From: Bacteroidales bacterium
GTDB lineage: Bacteria > Bacteroidota > Bacteroidia > Bacteroidales > VadinHA17
Direction of reading: 5' to 3'
Assembly: GCA_003142255.1 (NCBI GenBank)
Contig: PLLO01000018.1
Coordinates: forward strand, 124,001-188,000
Length of the DNA: 64,000 bases
Shown: positions 19,705 to 28,575 of the stretch, in pieces
Layout of the letters: every line of letters starts with the position of its first letter
How positions within the stretch are numbered: position 1 is the first letter of the stretch
Position numbers and translations under genes: made by a program
Notes under the pieces: generated by a model
Databases searched by the model: none
The model's input: only the letters and a program-made list of their open reading frames with translations
What the model was told of the DNA's origin: nothing

Positions 19705-20601
19705 ATGAAAACTTCAATCCGCAGTACAAGATTTACAATGGGTATGGTGCTTTTCCTGGTTATCATTTTGTTGTTATCAATCTCCTCTGCTTTTTACCTT
19801 AACAAGCTGTCGGGAAAAACAAGTGCAATCCTTAAGGAAAACCATTACTCAGTTGTTTATGCCCGGGATATGTCAGGAGACCTGACAAATATTAATCAGG
19901 GAATTATTAATCCCTTTATAATGAACAAAAATCCTGACACTTTATTTATTAACCAGGAGTTTAGGTTATTTAACAAATCACTTGAATCAGAAAAAAATAA
20001 TATTACAGAGGTTGGCGAAGGTCAGCTTGTATCAGCTATTGGAACCAGTTATAGCGATTACCACGATTCGTTCGTAAAATATATAAAATCGCCAAATCCG
20101 GCTGTTGAGGTTCTTTACCTGCAAAAGAAATTTGAAAGTCTATACCAGCAATTAATGCTTTTGTCTCAAATAAACGGGAAAGCTATTGAAGAAAAAACTG
20201 AGGACGCTAAAGTTTCGGCAAAAAATGCTACTCTTCAAATGACATTTATCGGAACCATATGTTTTTTGATTGCTTATGGTTTTACCTTTATCTTTTCATC
20301 ATATTTCAATGAACGATTTTATAAATTATATAATGGAGTAAAGGGAATAGTTTCGAGTAATTACAGCCAGAAGATTTATCTTGACGGGAATGACGAACTC
20401 TACGAAATTTCACAGGCTTTTAATGAAATGGCAGAGAAATTAAATGAAAACAAGCAGAAAATGTCTGTAACTTTACATGAAGATACAGGGAAAGTATATA
20501 ACCTCAACGATATCCAGGAGTTGAAGAACTTTCTGCTGCGGATAAAAAGTGCAGAAGAACAGGCCATAGAGTTAATTTCCAGATTTGAAAAGAAGCAGTA
20601 A
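19705..20601 (+). CDS. Receptor-like HAMP protein without kinase domain, between kdpC and kdpD
   Basis: A 298-residue protein with the layout: membrane helix (residues 12-32), helical sensor region (about 35-185), second membrane helix (about 188-208), HAMP-type linker (about 209-260, containing GNDELYEISQAFNEMAEKLNENK) and a short helical tail. That is the front half of a chemoreceptor or histidine kinase, but no HisKA, HATPase or MCP output domain follows. It starts 12 bp after kdpC and ends 3 bp before kdpD, so it is almost certainly co-expressed with both. It could act as an extra sensor that modulates KdpD through its HAMP/tail, which is an inference. Confidence 0.85.
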   Translation: MKTSIRSTRFTMGMVLFLVIILLLSISSAFYLNKLSGKTSAILKENHYSVVYARDMSGDLTNINQGIINPFIMNKNPDTLFINQEFRLFNKSLESEKNNITEVGEGQLVSAIGTSYSDYHDSFVKYIKSPNPAVEVLYLQKKFESLYQQLMLLSQINGKAIEEKTEDAKVSAKNATLQMTFIGTICFLIAYGFTFIFSSYFNERFYKLYNGVKGIVSSNYSQKIYLDGNDELYEISQAFNEMAEKLNENKQKMSVTLHEDTGKVYNLNDIQELKNFLLRIKSAEEQAIELISRFEKKQ

Positions 20602-20604
20602 TTA

Positions 20605-23277
20605 ATGGACATACCTGACAACCGTCCGAATCCTGATGAACTTTTAGCTTCTATAAAATTAGAAGAAGAAAAAAGCAAACGGGGCAAACTGAAGATATTC
20701 TTTGGTATGTGTGCAGGCGTGGGCAAGACTTATACCATGCTTCAAACAGCATATGCCGAGAAGTCAAAAGGGGCTGATATTATTATTGGTTATGTTGAAA
20801 CACACAACCGGAAAGAGACTGCCGATCTGACGGAGGGCTTCGAGGTGATTCCGCGTAAATCCTATCAATATAAATCTACTACAGTTTACGAGATGGATCT
20901 GGATGCAATAATCGCCCGGAAGCCGCAGATTGTTCTGGTTGACGAACTTGCTCATACAAATGCCCCCGGCAGCAGGCATGCAAAAAGGTTTCAGGATATT
21001 CTGGAAATACTTGATAACGGCATTAATGTTTTTACTACCGTTAATGTGCAACATCTCGAAAGCCGTTCAGATACCGTGGCACAGATAACAGGTATAATTG
21101 TCCGCGAAACATTGCCGGATGAAATCTTTGAAAACGCCGATGAAATTGAAGTTATCGACCTTACTCCCGAAGAACTGCTGCAAAGGTTTTCAGAAGGCAA
21201 AGTATATGCACCTGAACGATCAAAGGAAGCAATCGAGCGTTTTTTCCGCAAAGGAAATATAACAGCTTTAAGGGAAATGGCATTGCGGATAGTTGCCGAC
21301 CGTGTGGACAAACAACTTCATGAGTACATGCAACTCAAGCACATCAAAGGTCCATGGAAATCGGGATTGCACCTGTTGGTTGCAGTAAGCTACACTCAGC
21401 AATCTGCTAAATTACTCCGGTGGGCCAAAAACCTCTCTTACACAATGGGTGCGGATCTGCAAGCGATTTATGTAGAATCATCACACAAACTTGATACAAA
21501 AGAAAACGAACAACTGAATAAAAATATAAATCTCGCCCGGCAATTAGGCATAAAGTTCCGGATTGTTACGAACTCTGATATGGTTAAGGCAATTGTGGGT
21601 TTTGCGCAGAAAGAGAATATTACACATATAATAATAGGCAAACCACGTGTTCGTAACCTCCTGACTCTCCTGAGGCTCGGCAACTTTGTCAACAGACTCA
21701 TTCGTTACAGTGGCAATATAGATGTTTACATATTAGGTTCAGATATACAGTCGAAAGACCCATTCAGAGAGAAAGTCTCACTGCCATCCTTTACTTCAGA
21801 TATAAGTCAATACTTAATTGCCTCATTAATAGTTGCACTTAGTGCGATCATCTGTTTTTTTATTAAAGGATTAATCGGTTATCAGGTCGTTTCATTTGCA
21901 TTATTGTTCATTGTTTCAACACTGGCATTCTTCTTTGGTACCGGACCTATTCTGTTATCGGCCACCTTGAGCGCCCTGGTGTGGGATTTCTTTTTTATTC
22001 CGCCACCCTATACTCTTCATGTAGATAAACCTGAGGATATGCTTATGCTCATAATGTTTTTCATTATAGCTTTGTTGAGCGGGGTGCTTACTTCAAGAAT
22101 CAGGAGGCAGGAGATGAAGACCAGGATACGTGAGGAACGTACCAATGCGCTATATCAGCTTACCAGAGATCTGTCTACTGCTACTGGTATCGAGGAGGTT
22201 ATTACCATTGCAAAAAACAGTATAAAAAAATATTTTAATCTTAATTGCCGGATTTTGCTTAAAAATGATGAGGATAAACTTGAGTACGCCAGTCATGAAA
22301 GGACAAATTTTACAATTTCTAAAAACGACATGAGTGTTGCTATATGGACGTTTCAACACTATACTAAGGCAGGAAAGCACACCGATACTTTGCCGTCAGC
22401 CAATTATACATTTTATCCTTTGAAAGGAAATCAAATGAACCTGGGAGTTATTGCGATTCAGCAGGAAATTGTATTTACACAGGGCGAGGAACAATTCTGG
22501 GAGACATTTATTTCCCAGATATCAGGTAAATTCGAACGTGAATACCTCCGGAATATGGCTAAACAGGCCTTTGTGTTAAACGAATCCGACAAGCTTTACA
22601 AAACTCTTTTTAACTCCATATCGCACGAGTTGAGGATACCTGTTGCAACAATTATGGGGGCTTCAGACTCTTTGCTTACAACACAACATCCGGAGGAAAT
22701 TAGTAAAGAACTGTCTAATGAAATTTTCAAGGCTTCCAAAAGACTGAACCGTCTTATTGAAAATCTCCTGAATATGTCACGACTTGAGAGCGGAAGGATA
22801 TCACCACGGCTTGATTGGTGCGACATTCATGATCTTATAAACAAAGTCTCTGAAAGTTTGCAGGATGAACTCAGACCATTCAGCCTGGATGTCGTTATTC
22901 CTGATGACATGCCTTTTGTAAAGATCGACTTCGGATTAATGGAACAGGTACTCTACAACCTGATTTACAACGCCACACAGTATGCTTCGTCTTCCTCAAG
23001 TCTCAGGATTAAGGCATTTTACGACAACGGAATAATGACTTTACAGGTAATGGACAGAGGCCCGGGATTTCCTTCAAAGGAAATTTCTCTTATATTTAAT
23101 AAATTTTACAGGGTTGAAGGATCAAAAGCCGGCGGCACTGGATTGGGTCTTTCAATTGCAAAAGGCTTTACAGAAGCTCATAAGGGAACAATAACAGTCG
23201 AAAACAGACAGAATGGCGGCGCAAAATTTACTATTAAAATTCCAACAGAAATACCACCGGTGGAATTAAAGGGATAA
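20605..23277 (+). CDS. kdpD: Sensor histidine kinase KdpD
   Basis: An 890-residue K+/turgor sensor kinase. The N-terminal KdpD domain has a Walker A loop (GMCAGVGKT, residues 34-42) and the VDELAHTNAPGSRHAKR motif. A UspA-like domain follows (about 250-370), then four closely spaced membrane helices (about 395-500), a GAF-like region, the HisKA site SISHELRIP with the phosphorylated His at residue 674, and a HATPase domain (ending GTGLGLSIAKGF). The full KdpD layout is present. It controls KdpE, encoded 11 bp downstream. The 3-bp gap to the HAMP-protein gene upstream suggests coupled expression. Confidence 0.97.
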   Translation: MDIPDNRPNPDELLASIKLEEEKSKRGKLKIFFGMCAGVGKTYTMLQTAYAEKSKGADIIIGYVETHNRKETADLTEGFEVIPRKSYQYKSTTVYEMDLDAIIARKPQIVLVDELAHTNAPGSRHAKRFQDILEILDNGINVFTTVNVQHLESRSDTVAQITGIIVRETLPDEIFENADEIEVIDLTPEELLQRFSEGKVYAPERSKEAIERFFRKGNITALREMALRIVADRVDKQLHEYMQLKHIKGPWKSGLHLLVAVSYTQQSAKLLRWAKNLSYTMGADLQAIYVESSHKLDTKENEQLNKNINLARQLGIKFRIVTNSDMVKAIVGFAQKENITHIIIGKPRVRNLLTLLRLGNFVNRLIRYSGNIDVYILGSDIQSKDPFREKVSLPSFTSDISQYLIASLIVALSAIICFFIKGLIGYQVVSFALLFIVSTLAFFFGTGPILLSATLSALVWDFFFIPPPYTLHVDKPEDMLMLIMFFIIALLSGVLTSRIRRQEMKTRIREERTNALYQLTRDLSTATGIEEVITIAKNSIKKYFNLNCRILLKNDEDKLEYASHERTNFTISKNDMSVAIWTFQHYTKAGKHTDTLPSANYTFYPLKGNQMNLGVIAIQQEIVFTQGEEQFWETFISQISGKFEREYLRNMAKQAFVLNESDKLYKTLFNSISHELRIPVATIMGASDSLLTTQHPEEISKELSNEIFKASKRLNRLIENLLNMSRLESGRISPRLDWCDIHDLINKVSESLQDELRPFSLDVVIPDDMPFVKIDFGLMEQVLYNLIYNATQYASSSSSLRIKAFYDNGIMTLQVMDRGPGFPSKEISLIFNKFYRVEGSKAGGTGLGLSIAKGFTEAHKGTITVENRQNGGAKFTIKIPTEIPPVELKG

Positions 23278-23288
23278 ACAGGCAGCAA

Positions 23289-23972
23289 ATGAATTTAACC
23301 GAAACAATACTGGTTATTGACGATGAAGTGCAGATACGCCGTCTACTTGAAATAACTCTCTCATCAAACGGATTTAAGATTTCTGAGGCCGGAACTGGAA
23401 AAGACGGACTTATTGCTGCCGCTACACATCACCCTGCGCTTATTATCCTTGACCTTGGATTACCGGATACTGACGGTATTGAGATTCTTAAGAAAATAAG
23501 AGAATGGTATCAGAAACCGATAATTGTCCTTTCAGTGAGGAATTCCGAGGACGATATTATCAATGCTCTCGATAATGGAGCCAATGATTACCTTACCAAG
23601 CCTTTCAGGACAGGAGAACTTCTTGCACGAATAAGAGTTGCATTAAGGCAGGGACAGGAAAGTGAAGATAATCCAAATCTCACGTTCGGTACACTCATTG
23701 TCGATCTGCCAAATCATATTGCCCGTAAAAACGGCGAAATCCTAAAATTGACTTCTACTGAATTTTCTTTGCTTGCACTCCTGGCAAAAAATTCCGGAAG
23801 GGTGTTGACTCACCAGGCCATTTTAAAAGAAATCTGGGGATTCGGATATGTTGGCCAGACACAATATTTAAGAGTTTTTGTAGCCCAGCTCAGGAAGAAA
23901 ATAGAAGATGACCCGGCGAAGCCAAGGTTGCTTATTACCGAATCAGGAATAGGATACCGTTTTCATGAATGA
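23289..23972 (+). CDS. kdpE: Response regulator KdpE (OmpR family)
   Basis: A 227-residue regulator with a receiver domain (residues 1-120; acidic pocket DDE at 11-13, phosphorylated D55 in LDLGLPD, Lys in LTKPF) and a winged-helix DNA-binding domain (about 130-227, with LTSTEFSLLALLAKNSGRVLTHQAILKEIWG). It probably binds the TTTATA-type tandem repeats found before kimA, the genes at 12939 and 14176, and kdpFABC. Last gene of the potassium island; a long hairpin lies about 60 bp downstream. Confidence 0.96.
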   Translation: MNLTETILVIDDEVQIRRLLEITLSSNGFKISEAGTGKDGLIAAATHHPALIILDLGLPDTDGIEILKKIREWYQKPIIVLSVRNSEDDIINALDNGANDYLTKPFRTGELLARIRVALRQGQESEDNPNLTFGTLIVDLPNHIARKNGEILKLTSTEFSLLALLAKNSGRVLTHQAILKEIWGFGYVGQTQYLRVFVAQLRKKIEDDPAKPRLLITESGIGYRFHE

Positions 23973-24033
23973 TTATTCTGAAGGGTAATTTTTAGGCTAT
24001 TACGGTATTAGAATATTGTCGCTGTTTTTATTG

Positions 24034-24090
24034 ACCGGCAATTAAGAGTCCAGGCCTGTAGGACTATCAGAGCAAGATCTTATTGCCGGT
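24034..24090. repeat. Long interrupted inverted repeat after kdpE
   Basis: ACCGGCAATTAAGA (24034-24047) is complementary to TCTTATTGCCGGT (24078-24090) apart from one extra base, and inside it GTCC and GGAC can pair around AGGCCTGTA. It could end the kdp transcript, although the T run after it is short. It overlaps the 3' end of the small minus-strand ORF. Confidence 0.5.
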
Positions 24091-24297
24091 ACTTTTCTTA
24101 ACAGGCCGTTTTGTTTTTGATTTATGGATCTTCCGTGCGGCTCTTGTTTTCGGAGGTTTGCGTCCGGCTTTGGCGCTTCTCCCGGAGTGTTGCATTATTT
24201 TCGCAGTTTGACTCGATTTTTGGTTTTTATCCATTGAAAAGCCACTAATAGAGAATACCAGAAAAATGGCCATCATAAAAGCAAAAGTCTTTTTCAT
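24067..24297 (-). CDS. Small basic secreted protein, unknown function
   Basis: A 76-residue ORF with a good signal peptide (MKKTFAFMMAIFLVFSISGFS) and a very basic mature part rich in Lys, Arg and Ser (GRSAKAGRKPPKTRAARKIHKS). No family recognised. Such short cationic exported proteins occur in Bacteroidota and may bind nucleic acid or acidic polymers, which is a guess. Its last codons lie inside the inverted repeat at 24034-24090, which lowers confidence. It converges on kdpE. Confidence 0.5.
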   Translation of the reverse strand: MKKTFAFMMAIFLVFSISGFSMDKNQKSSQTAKIMQHSGRSAKAGRKPPKTRAARKIHKSKTKRPVKKSTGNKILL

Positions 24298-24635
24298 CAG
24301 GTAAGTTTTTGAATTTTTGTCTGCCCCATATCACAAATATAAAGAATGGTTTTAAAAAGAGAGTAAAATCAAGACAAAAGACAAAAGTCACAAGACAAAA
24401 GTTAAACAAGGAGAAAGGAAAAAGGAGATTGAGGAGTGAAACGACGAAATTCCGCAAAGCGGAAAAAGAGAAAGGGGGGGGATGCTCTTCAGATATTAAA
24501 AAGTCGTAAATTTGATATTAGACAAATACTCAGTTTATTTGGGTATTGTCAGAGAGCTTTTGGTACACAAATAAACGAGTCGGTTTATTGCCACCTCCGG
24601 CAATTGTTTAACATTTAATAGTTAAATATTAAATA
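24298..24635. other. 338-bp spacer between small basic protein and decarboxylase-like gene
   Basis: Contains A/G-rich low-complexity sequence, the second copy of the 23-bp repeat (24373-24395), and a -7-like TAAATTTG at 24507-24514, which may serve the gene at 24636. The ORFs of 60-66 codons here have no signal, motif or coding-like composition and are not taken as genes. Confidence 0.5.
24373..24395. repeat. 23-bp dispersed repeat, copy 2
   Basis: Identical over 23 bases to 4811-4833, again within A/G-rich intergenic sequence. Confidence 0.6.
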
Positions 24636-25793
24636 ATGGTCACTCAAAATTTTAAAGAAATAGCAGAGCAATTTGGAACGCCTCTTTATATCTATGAAAC
24701 TGATAGGATAAAAGAGAATCTATCTGTTATCTTAAAATTCCTGACTTATCCAAAACATAAGGTTTATTTCGCAACTATGTGCAATAATCAACCCGAAATT
24801 TTGAAAATAATCAAAGGCTTGGGTTTGGGGATCCAGGTAAATTCAGACCACGAATTAAATTTAGCGAAAGAAGCAGGGTTCAATTCATCAGATATTTCCT
24901 TCACCTCTACGGGAATAAGCAAGGAACTGATAAAAATACTTATAGAAGAAAACATTGAAACAAACCTGGATTCGGCGGAAGAGGTGGGAAAGTTTTGTGC
25001 TGCAATAAAAAATAAAACTTTCGGCATAAGAGTAAGGATTCCTAAAAGGATCAAAGTAAATCCGGATAAAGCCACTAATATTTTTTCAGATTCTCATACA
25101 GGAATAGAAGAAAAAGATTTTGACAAAATAAAAGAAATCGCACGAAAATCTGACAATAAAATTACTGGAGTTCATGGTTATTTTGCTTCAAATGTCCATG
25201 ACACAAAACCCTTTATTGAGTTCGGTAACTTTCTGACTGATGCCGCCTTGGAATTCACTGACCTGGAATATATCAATTTCGGAAGCGGTTTCGGGGTGAG
25301 ATATTCAAAAAAAGACAAGGATTTCGATTTTGAAAAGGTTTTGCAATATTATTCCTCTTTGCTGAGGAAGCTTTCTAAAAGTTTCAAAAGAGAAATAATT
25401 CTAAAAATAGAACCCGGCAGGTCCATAATGGCCGATGCAGGGACTTTATTAGTCAAAATTACGAACATCAAGAACCTGAATTCCAGAAAATCGGAAATTT
25501 CAGTTAACGCAGGCTTTGCAGAACTGGCCAGGCCCAGAATCTATAATTCTTATCATGAGATTGAAAATTCAGAAAAAACAGGAAAGCCGGAAAGAGTTTA
25601 TGATATAAGGGGGAACACTGTTCTGCAAAACGATTTCCTGGGGTACGACCGAACACTGGAAGAAGTAAGAGAGGGCGATTATCTGGTGATTAAAAAGGTA
25701 GGTGCTTATGGGATTGTGATGGCTTCCGGATTTCCCGGTAAAAAATTGCCCGGACAGGTATTAATAAATAAAGATAAGATCGGGATGGAATAA
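24636..25793 (+). CDS. Orn/DAP/Arg-decarboxylase-fold protein lacking the PLP lysine
   Basis: A 385-residue protein with the two-domain layout of group III (alanine-racemase-like) PLP decarboxylases. Landmarks are the N-terminal FGTPLYIYETDRIKENL, GSGFG at residues 216-220 for the phosphate loop, EPGRS at 259-263, and a C-terminal YDRTLEEVREGDYLVIKKVGAYG like that of diaminopimelate decarboxylase. Two residues needed for chemistry are not in place. Where the family has YAxKAN, this protein has YFATMCN with Met at 48, and where the family has a CxSxD-type motif it has GNTVLQND at 326-333. The codon at Met48 is a clear ATG. It may bind a ligand without catalysis, or belong to a divergent subfamily with other chemistry. 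Stands alone between spacers. Confidence 0.8.
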   Translation: MVTQNFKEIAEQFGTPLYIYETDRIKENLSVILKFLTYPKHKVYFATMCNNQPEILKIIKGLGLGIQVNSDHELNLAKEAGFNSSDISFTSTGISKELIKILIEENIETNLDSAEEVGKFCAAIKNKTFGIRVRIPKRIKVNPDKATNIFSDSHTGIEEKDFDKIKEIARKSDNKITGVHGYFASNVHDTKPFIEFGNFLTDAALEFTDLEYINFGSGFGVRYSKKDKDFDFEKVLQYYSSLLRKLSKSFKREIILKIEPGRSIMADAGTLLVKITNIKNLNSRKSEISVNAGFAELARPRIYNSYHEIENSEKTGKPERVYDIRGNTVLQNDFLGYDRTLEEVREGDYLVIKKVGAYGIVMASGFPGKKLPGQVLINKDKIGME

Positions 25794-25936
25794 AGTTTTA
25801 CGGGATTCATCAGCAACGGTTAATGAAAGGAAAAATTTCGTGACTCACATTAAATTTAAAAGATGAACTGAACATTATTAAAGTTAGATTGTTAATATGT
25901 CTGGAACTTAAATTACTAATTAAAAATGTTTCAATT

Positions 25937-26500
25937 ATGAAAAAGTTATTTATTACATGTTTAACCTTAGCTGCATTTATGATTCCTTCGATTGCACAGG
26001 TTGATCATGATTATAATGTTGAGGACCGTGAACCTGCTGTAAGCACCAAAATTTCTAAAGACCAGGTTCCTGCTGAAATCGTTAAGGCAGTAAACGTTCA
26101 GTTTGATAAGAATAATCCTGTTACATGGTCCAAATTCCCGTATGCATTAAAGGAATACGGATGGGTTTATGATGTGGCATCTCAAAATCTTCAGCTTGAT
26201 CGCTATGAAGTTACAATGAAGACCCCCAAAGGTGACGACTTGTGGGCAGTGTACACTAATAAGGGAGAGCTTGTAGAAACAAGAGAGATGTCCAAAAATA
26301 CGGTTATCCCTCAATCTGTCATGGACGAATTTAATAAAAGTCAGTACAAAGACTGGAATATTGTCGGGAACAGGGAGGTTATCAGATTCTATCATGATCA
26401 TGAGATGAATAAGAATAATGTAGAACAGCATTTCCGCATTACAGTTGAAAAAGGCAGCACTAAAAGAAGCATATCCTTTAACTGGCAGGGATCCAATTAA
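25937..26500 (+). CDS. Secreted PepSY-like protein
   Basis: I start it at the ATG at 25937 (MKKLFITCLTLAAFMIPSIAQ), giving a signal peptide and 187 residues; the frame is open from 25889. Two similar halves can be seen: VPAEIVKAVNVQFDKNNPVTWSK ... YEVTM...DLWAVYTNKGELVETRE and VIPQSVMDEFNKSQYKDWNIV ... HFRITVEK. This resembles the beta-lactamase-inhibitor-like PepSY proteins of Bacteroidota, whose function is not settled. Ends just before a strong hairpin terminator. Confidence 0.8.
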   Translation: MKKLFITCLTLAAFMIPSIAQVDHDYNVEDREPAVSTKISKDQVPAEIVKAVNVQFDKNNPVTWSKFPYALKEYGWVYDVASQNLQLDRYEVTMKTPKGDDLWAVYTNKGELVETREMSKNTVIPQSVMDEFNKSQYKDWNIVGNREVIRFYHDHEMNKNNVEQHFRITVEKGSTKRSISFNWQGSN

Positions 26501-26520
26501 TATAAACGACAAGAAATAGC

Positions 26521-26563
26521 AAATCAGTTAGCTATGAAACAATGAGCTAACTGATTTTTTTTT
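26521..26563 (+). terminator. Rho-independent terminator
   Basis: A perfect 13-bp stem, AAATCAGTTAGCT and AGCTAACTGATTT, with an 11-base loop, followed by a run of T to 26563. It lies 20 bp after the PepSY-like gene. Confidence 0.9.
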
Positions 26564-26672
26564 AATATTCCCGCCTATCTCCATATTGCATTAGCTTCTC
26601 TCCACACAAAAGATGTTAAAGCTACTCCGCTTAAAAGCCTTAAAAACTTAAGTACATTTAAAGACGACTAAA

Positions 26673-27533
26673 ATGCAATCCGAAAAATTGATAAAACTCT
26701 TTGTACAGAAGCTAAAGATCAAAACAGGAATTTCATTTTTTCTTTTATTTATACCCGGACTTATTTTCAGCCAGTCTCAGAGAGGCAAGGTTTTATCGAG
26801 CAAGACTAATTCGGGGATTGGCTATGTAAATGTCGGGATTATTGGCAGGAATATTGGCACTGTTGCAAACGAGGCCGGAGACTTCACATTAATACTGGAT
26901 AATATTTATAACAATGATTCATTAAGGTTTTCAATGATCGGATATGAATCGGAAACATTGCCTGTGAGTCAGTTCAAAATGGATTCAGTAAAAAACGTGT
27001 ACCTGAAACCGATAATTTACAACTTACAGGAAGTAAAAGTTATTTACCACAAACCAAAAGAAATAAAATTAGGTAATAAAGTCGTCTCCAATGATCTCAG
27101 ATCCGGTTTTGCATATAACGACTTAGGTTCCGAACTCGGTATAAAACTGCGTTTAAAAGGGCTGGTGAAATTAGAAGACATAAATCTTAACGTGGCTATT
27201 TGTACTTATGATTCAGTCACTTACAGATTAAATATTTATCAGTCGGATAACCAGGCCGATTATAAAAATATTTTAACTGTTCCCATTTACATTTCTTTTT
27301 CAAAAGATAAAATCAATAATGTCATAACTTTTGATTTGCGGAAGTACTCTTTAATAATAGAGGGGAATGTGATAATAGCCTTAGAATTGTATAAGGACCT
27401 GGGTGAGGGCAGGTTATTATTTCATACAGAATTTTTTACAGGTTTGACTTATCATAGAAAAGCAATCGAGGGAAAATGGACTGAAGCTCCCGGAGTAATC
27501 GGGATGTATTTGCATGGTCAGTTAATAAAATAG
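26673..27533 (+). CDS. Secreted CarboxypepD_reg-like protein
   Basis: A 286-residue exported protein; the hydrophobic signal segment lies at about residues 19-33 (ISFFLLFIPGLIFSQSQ). Residues about 36-112 form a carboxypeptidase-regulatory-like beta domain (GIGYVNVGIIGRNIGTVANEAGDFTL...FSMIGYESETLPV), often found at the N-terminus of Bacteroidota surface proteins. The rest (about 115-286) is a beta-rich region of unknown role. It is not followed by a TonB-receptor barrel, so this is a stand-alone version. No co-directional partner is close. Confidence 0.8.
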   Translation: MQSEKLIKLFVQKLKIKTGISFFLLFIPGLIFSQSQRGKVLSSKTNSGIGYVNVGIIGRNIGTVANEAGDFTLILDNIYNNDSLRFSMIGYESETLPVSQFKMDSVKNVYLKPIIYNLQEVKVIYHKPKEIKLGNKVVSNDLRSGFAYNDLGSELGIKLRLKGLVKLEDINLNVAICTYDSVTYRLNIYQSDNQADYKNILTVPIYISFSKDKINNVITFDLRKYSLIIEGNVIIALELYKDLGEGRLLFHTEFFTGLTYHRKAIEGKWTEAPGVIGMYLHGQLIK

Positions 27534-27582
27534 TTTCTACCCCGACTCTCCCTGTCGCCTTGCCCAGAGATTAGTTTTTGAA

Positions 27583-27864
27583 CTAAAAATGTTCAATAAG
27601 GAAGTCTGTATAATTGACAGGAGGGAAGATATCTGATTCTACGGAATCAACAAAACCAAACCCCGGTCCTGCCTTACACCATTCTACAAAAGAATTCAGC
27701 TGCTCCCTGTATCCTTCAGCTTCTATATATACACTACCATTAGGCAGGTTTTTTACGTAACCTGTTATCCCCCGGTTCCGGGCCTCATTAGCAGCACTCC
27801 ATCTGAATCCCACTCCCTGAACCCGACCCGTAACATGGATCTTATATAGAAGCTTATTTCCCAT
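27583..27864 (-). CDS. acyP: Acylphosphatase
   Basis: A 93-residue protein of exactly family length. Active-site motif VQGVGFR gives catalytic Arg21, and GYVKNLPNGSV gives catalytic Asn39; the C-terminal strand ends FLIEHF. It hydrolyses acyl phosphates such as 1,3-bisphosphoglycerate or carbamoyl phosphate in the cytoplasm. Single gene, convergent with the CarboxypepD_reg-like gene. Confidence 0.95.
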   Translation of the reverse strand: MGNKLLYKIHVTGRVQGVGFRWSAANEARNRGITGYVKNLPNGSVYIEAEGYREQLNSFVEWCKAGPGFGFVDSVESDIFPPVNYTDFLIEHF

Positions 27865-28119
27865 TATTGCGTGATTTCGATAATCTGATTAAGCGCTTCG
27901 TCAATACTACCCTGAATGGATTATCCACAAAAATACTATTAATGAAGAGGATGTAAAAGAAATCGTCATCAGAAAAATACCCGCTTTGCAATAGTATCAG
28001 AGATGCAACGATGCTAACTTTTTGAAGTCTTTAGAAAGTATTTTGTAACCTTTGCACTACGGGTGAGTTATCAGAGTTGTTATTAATTATAAGATTTTCC
28101 TCTAACAGAAATAACCTAA

Positions 28120-28570
28120 ATGAGGCCTTTTCTATTGAAAAAATTCGTTCTCAGCCAGATATTGATGTTATTGCTGACTAGCAGCTATGCTTACTCACCC
28201 GACTCGACTGCAGTCAAGAGAACTTATCAGACTGCATTTGCAAAAACTATTCCCGTAATCCGTTCTCCATATTCAATAATTTTTACCTGAATACGAATTA
28301 CTGGGTATACTGGAATTTCTCGGGCAAACTCCTGTCGACGAATACCAATACCAACTTCAGTTCCCAGTTCAAAAACAAGTGGAGCATAAACGGGCAATTC
28401 AACAGGCAAAGCGAGAATATTTCCACTTCAGATTTGCGGGGCGGACCTTCATTCATCGATCCGGGAAATCAGAGCATCAGCCTGAATGTCAGTACAGACC
28501 AAACTAAAAAACTAAGGTTCTATGCAGGTAATTATCAGGGATCAGGCGATGCAAAAAGCTTCAGAGGCGG
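28120..28570 (+). pseudogene. Decayed DUF5916 outer-membrane protein gene
   Basis: Two pieces of a DUF5916-type gene lie in different frames. Frame 1 from the ATG at 28120 encodes a signal peptide and the start of the mature protein (KRTYQTAFAKTIPVI), stopping at about 28290. From about 28272 another frame encodes a C-terminal barrel segment (NYWVYWNFSGKLL, FKNKWSINGQFNRQSENIST, LRGGPSFIDPGNQS) to about 28570. Intact members have many hundreds of residues, so most of the middle has been lost, with the junction near 28258-28272. The 3' end runs into the neighbouring deacetylase gene. Confidence 0.7.
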
Positions 28571-28575
28571 GAATG

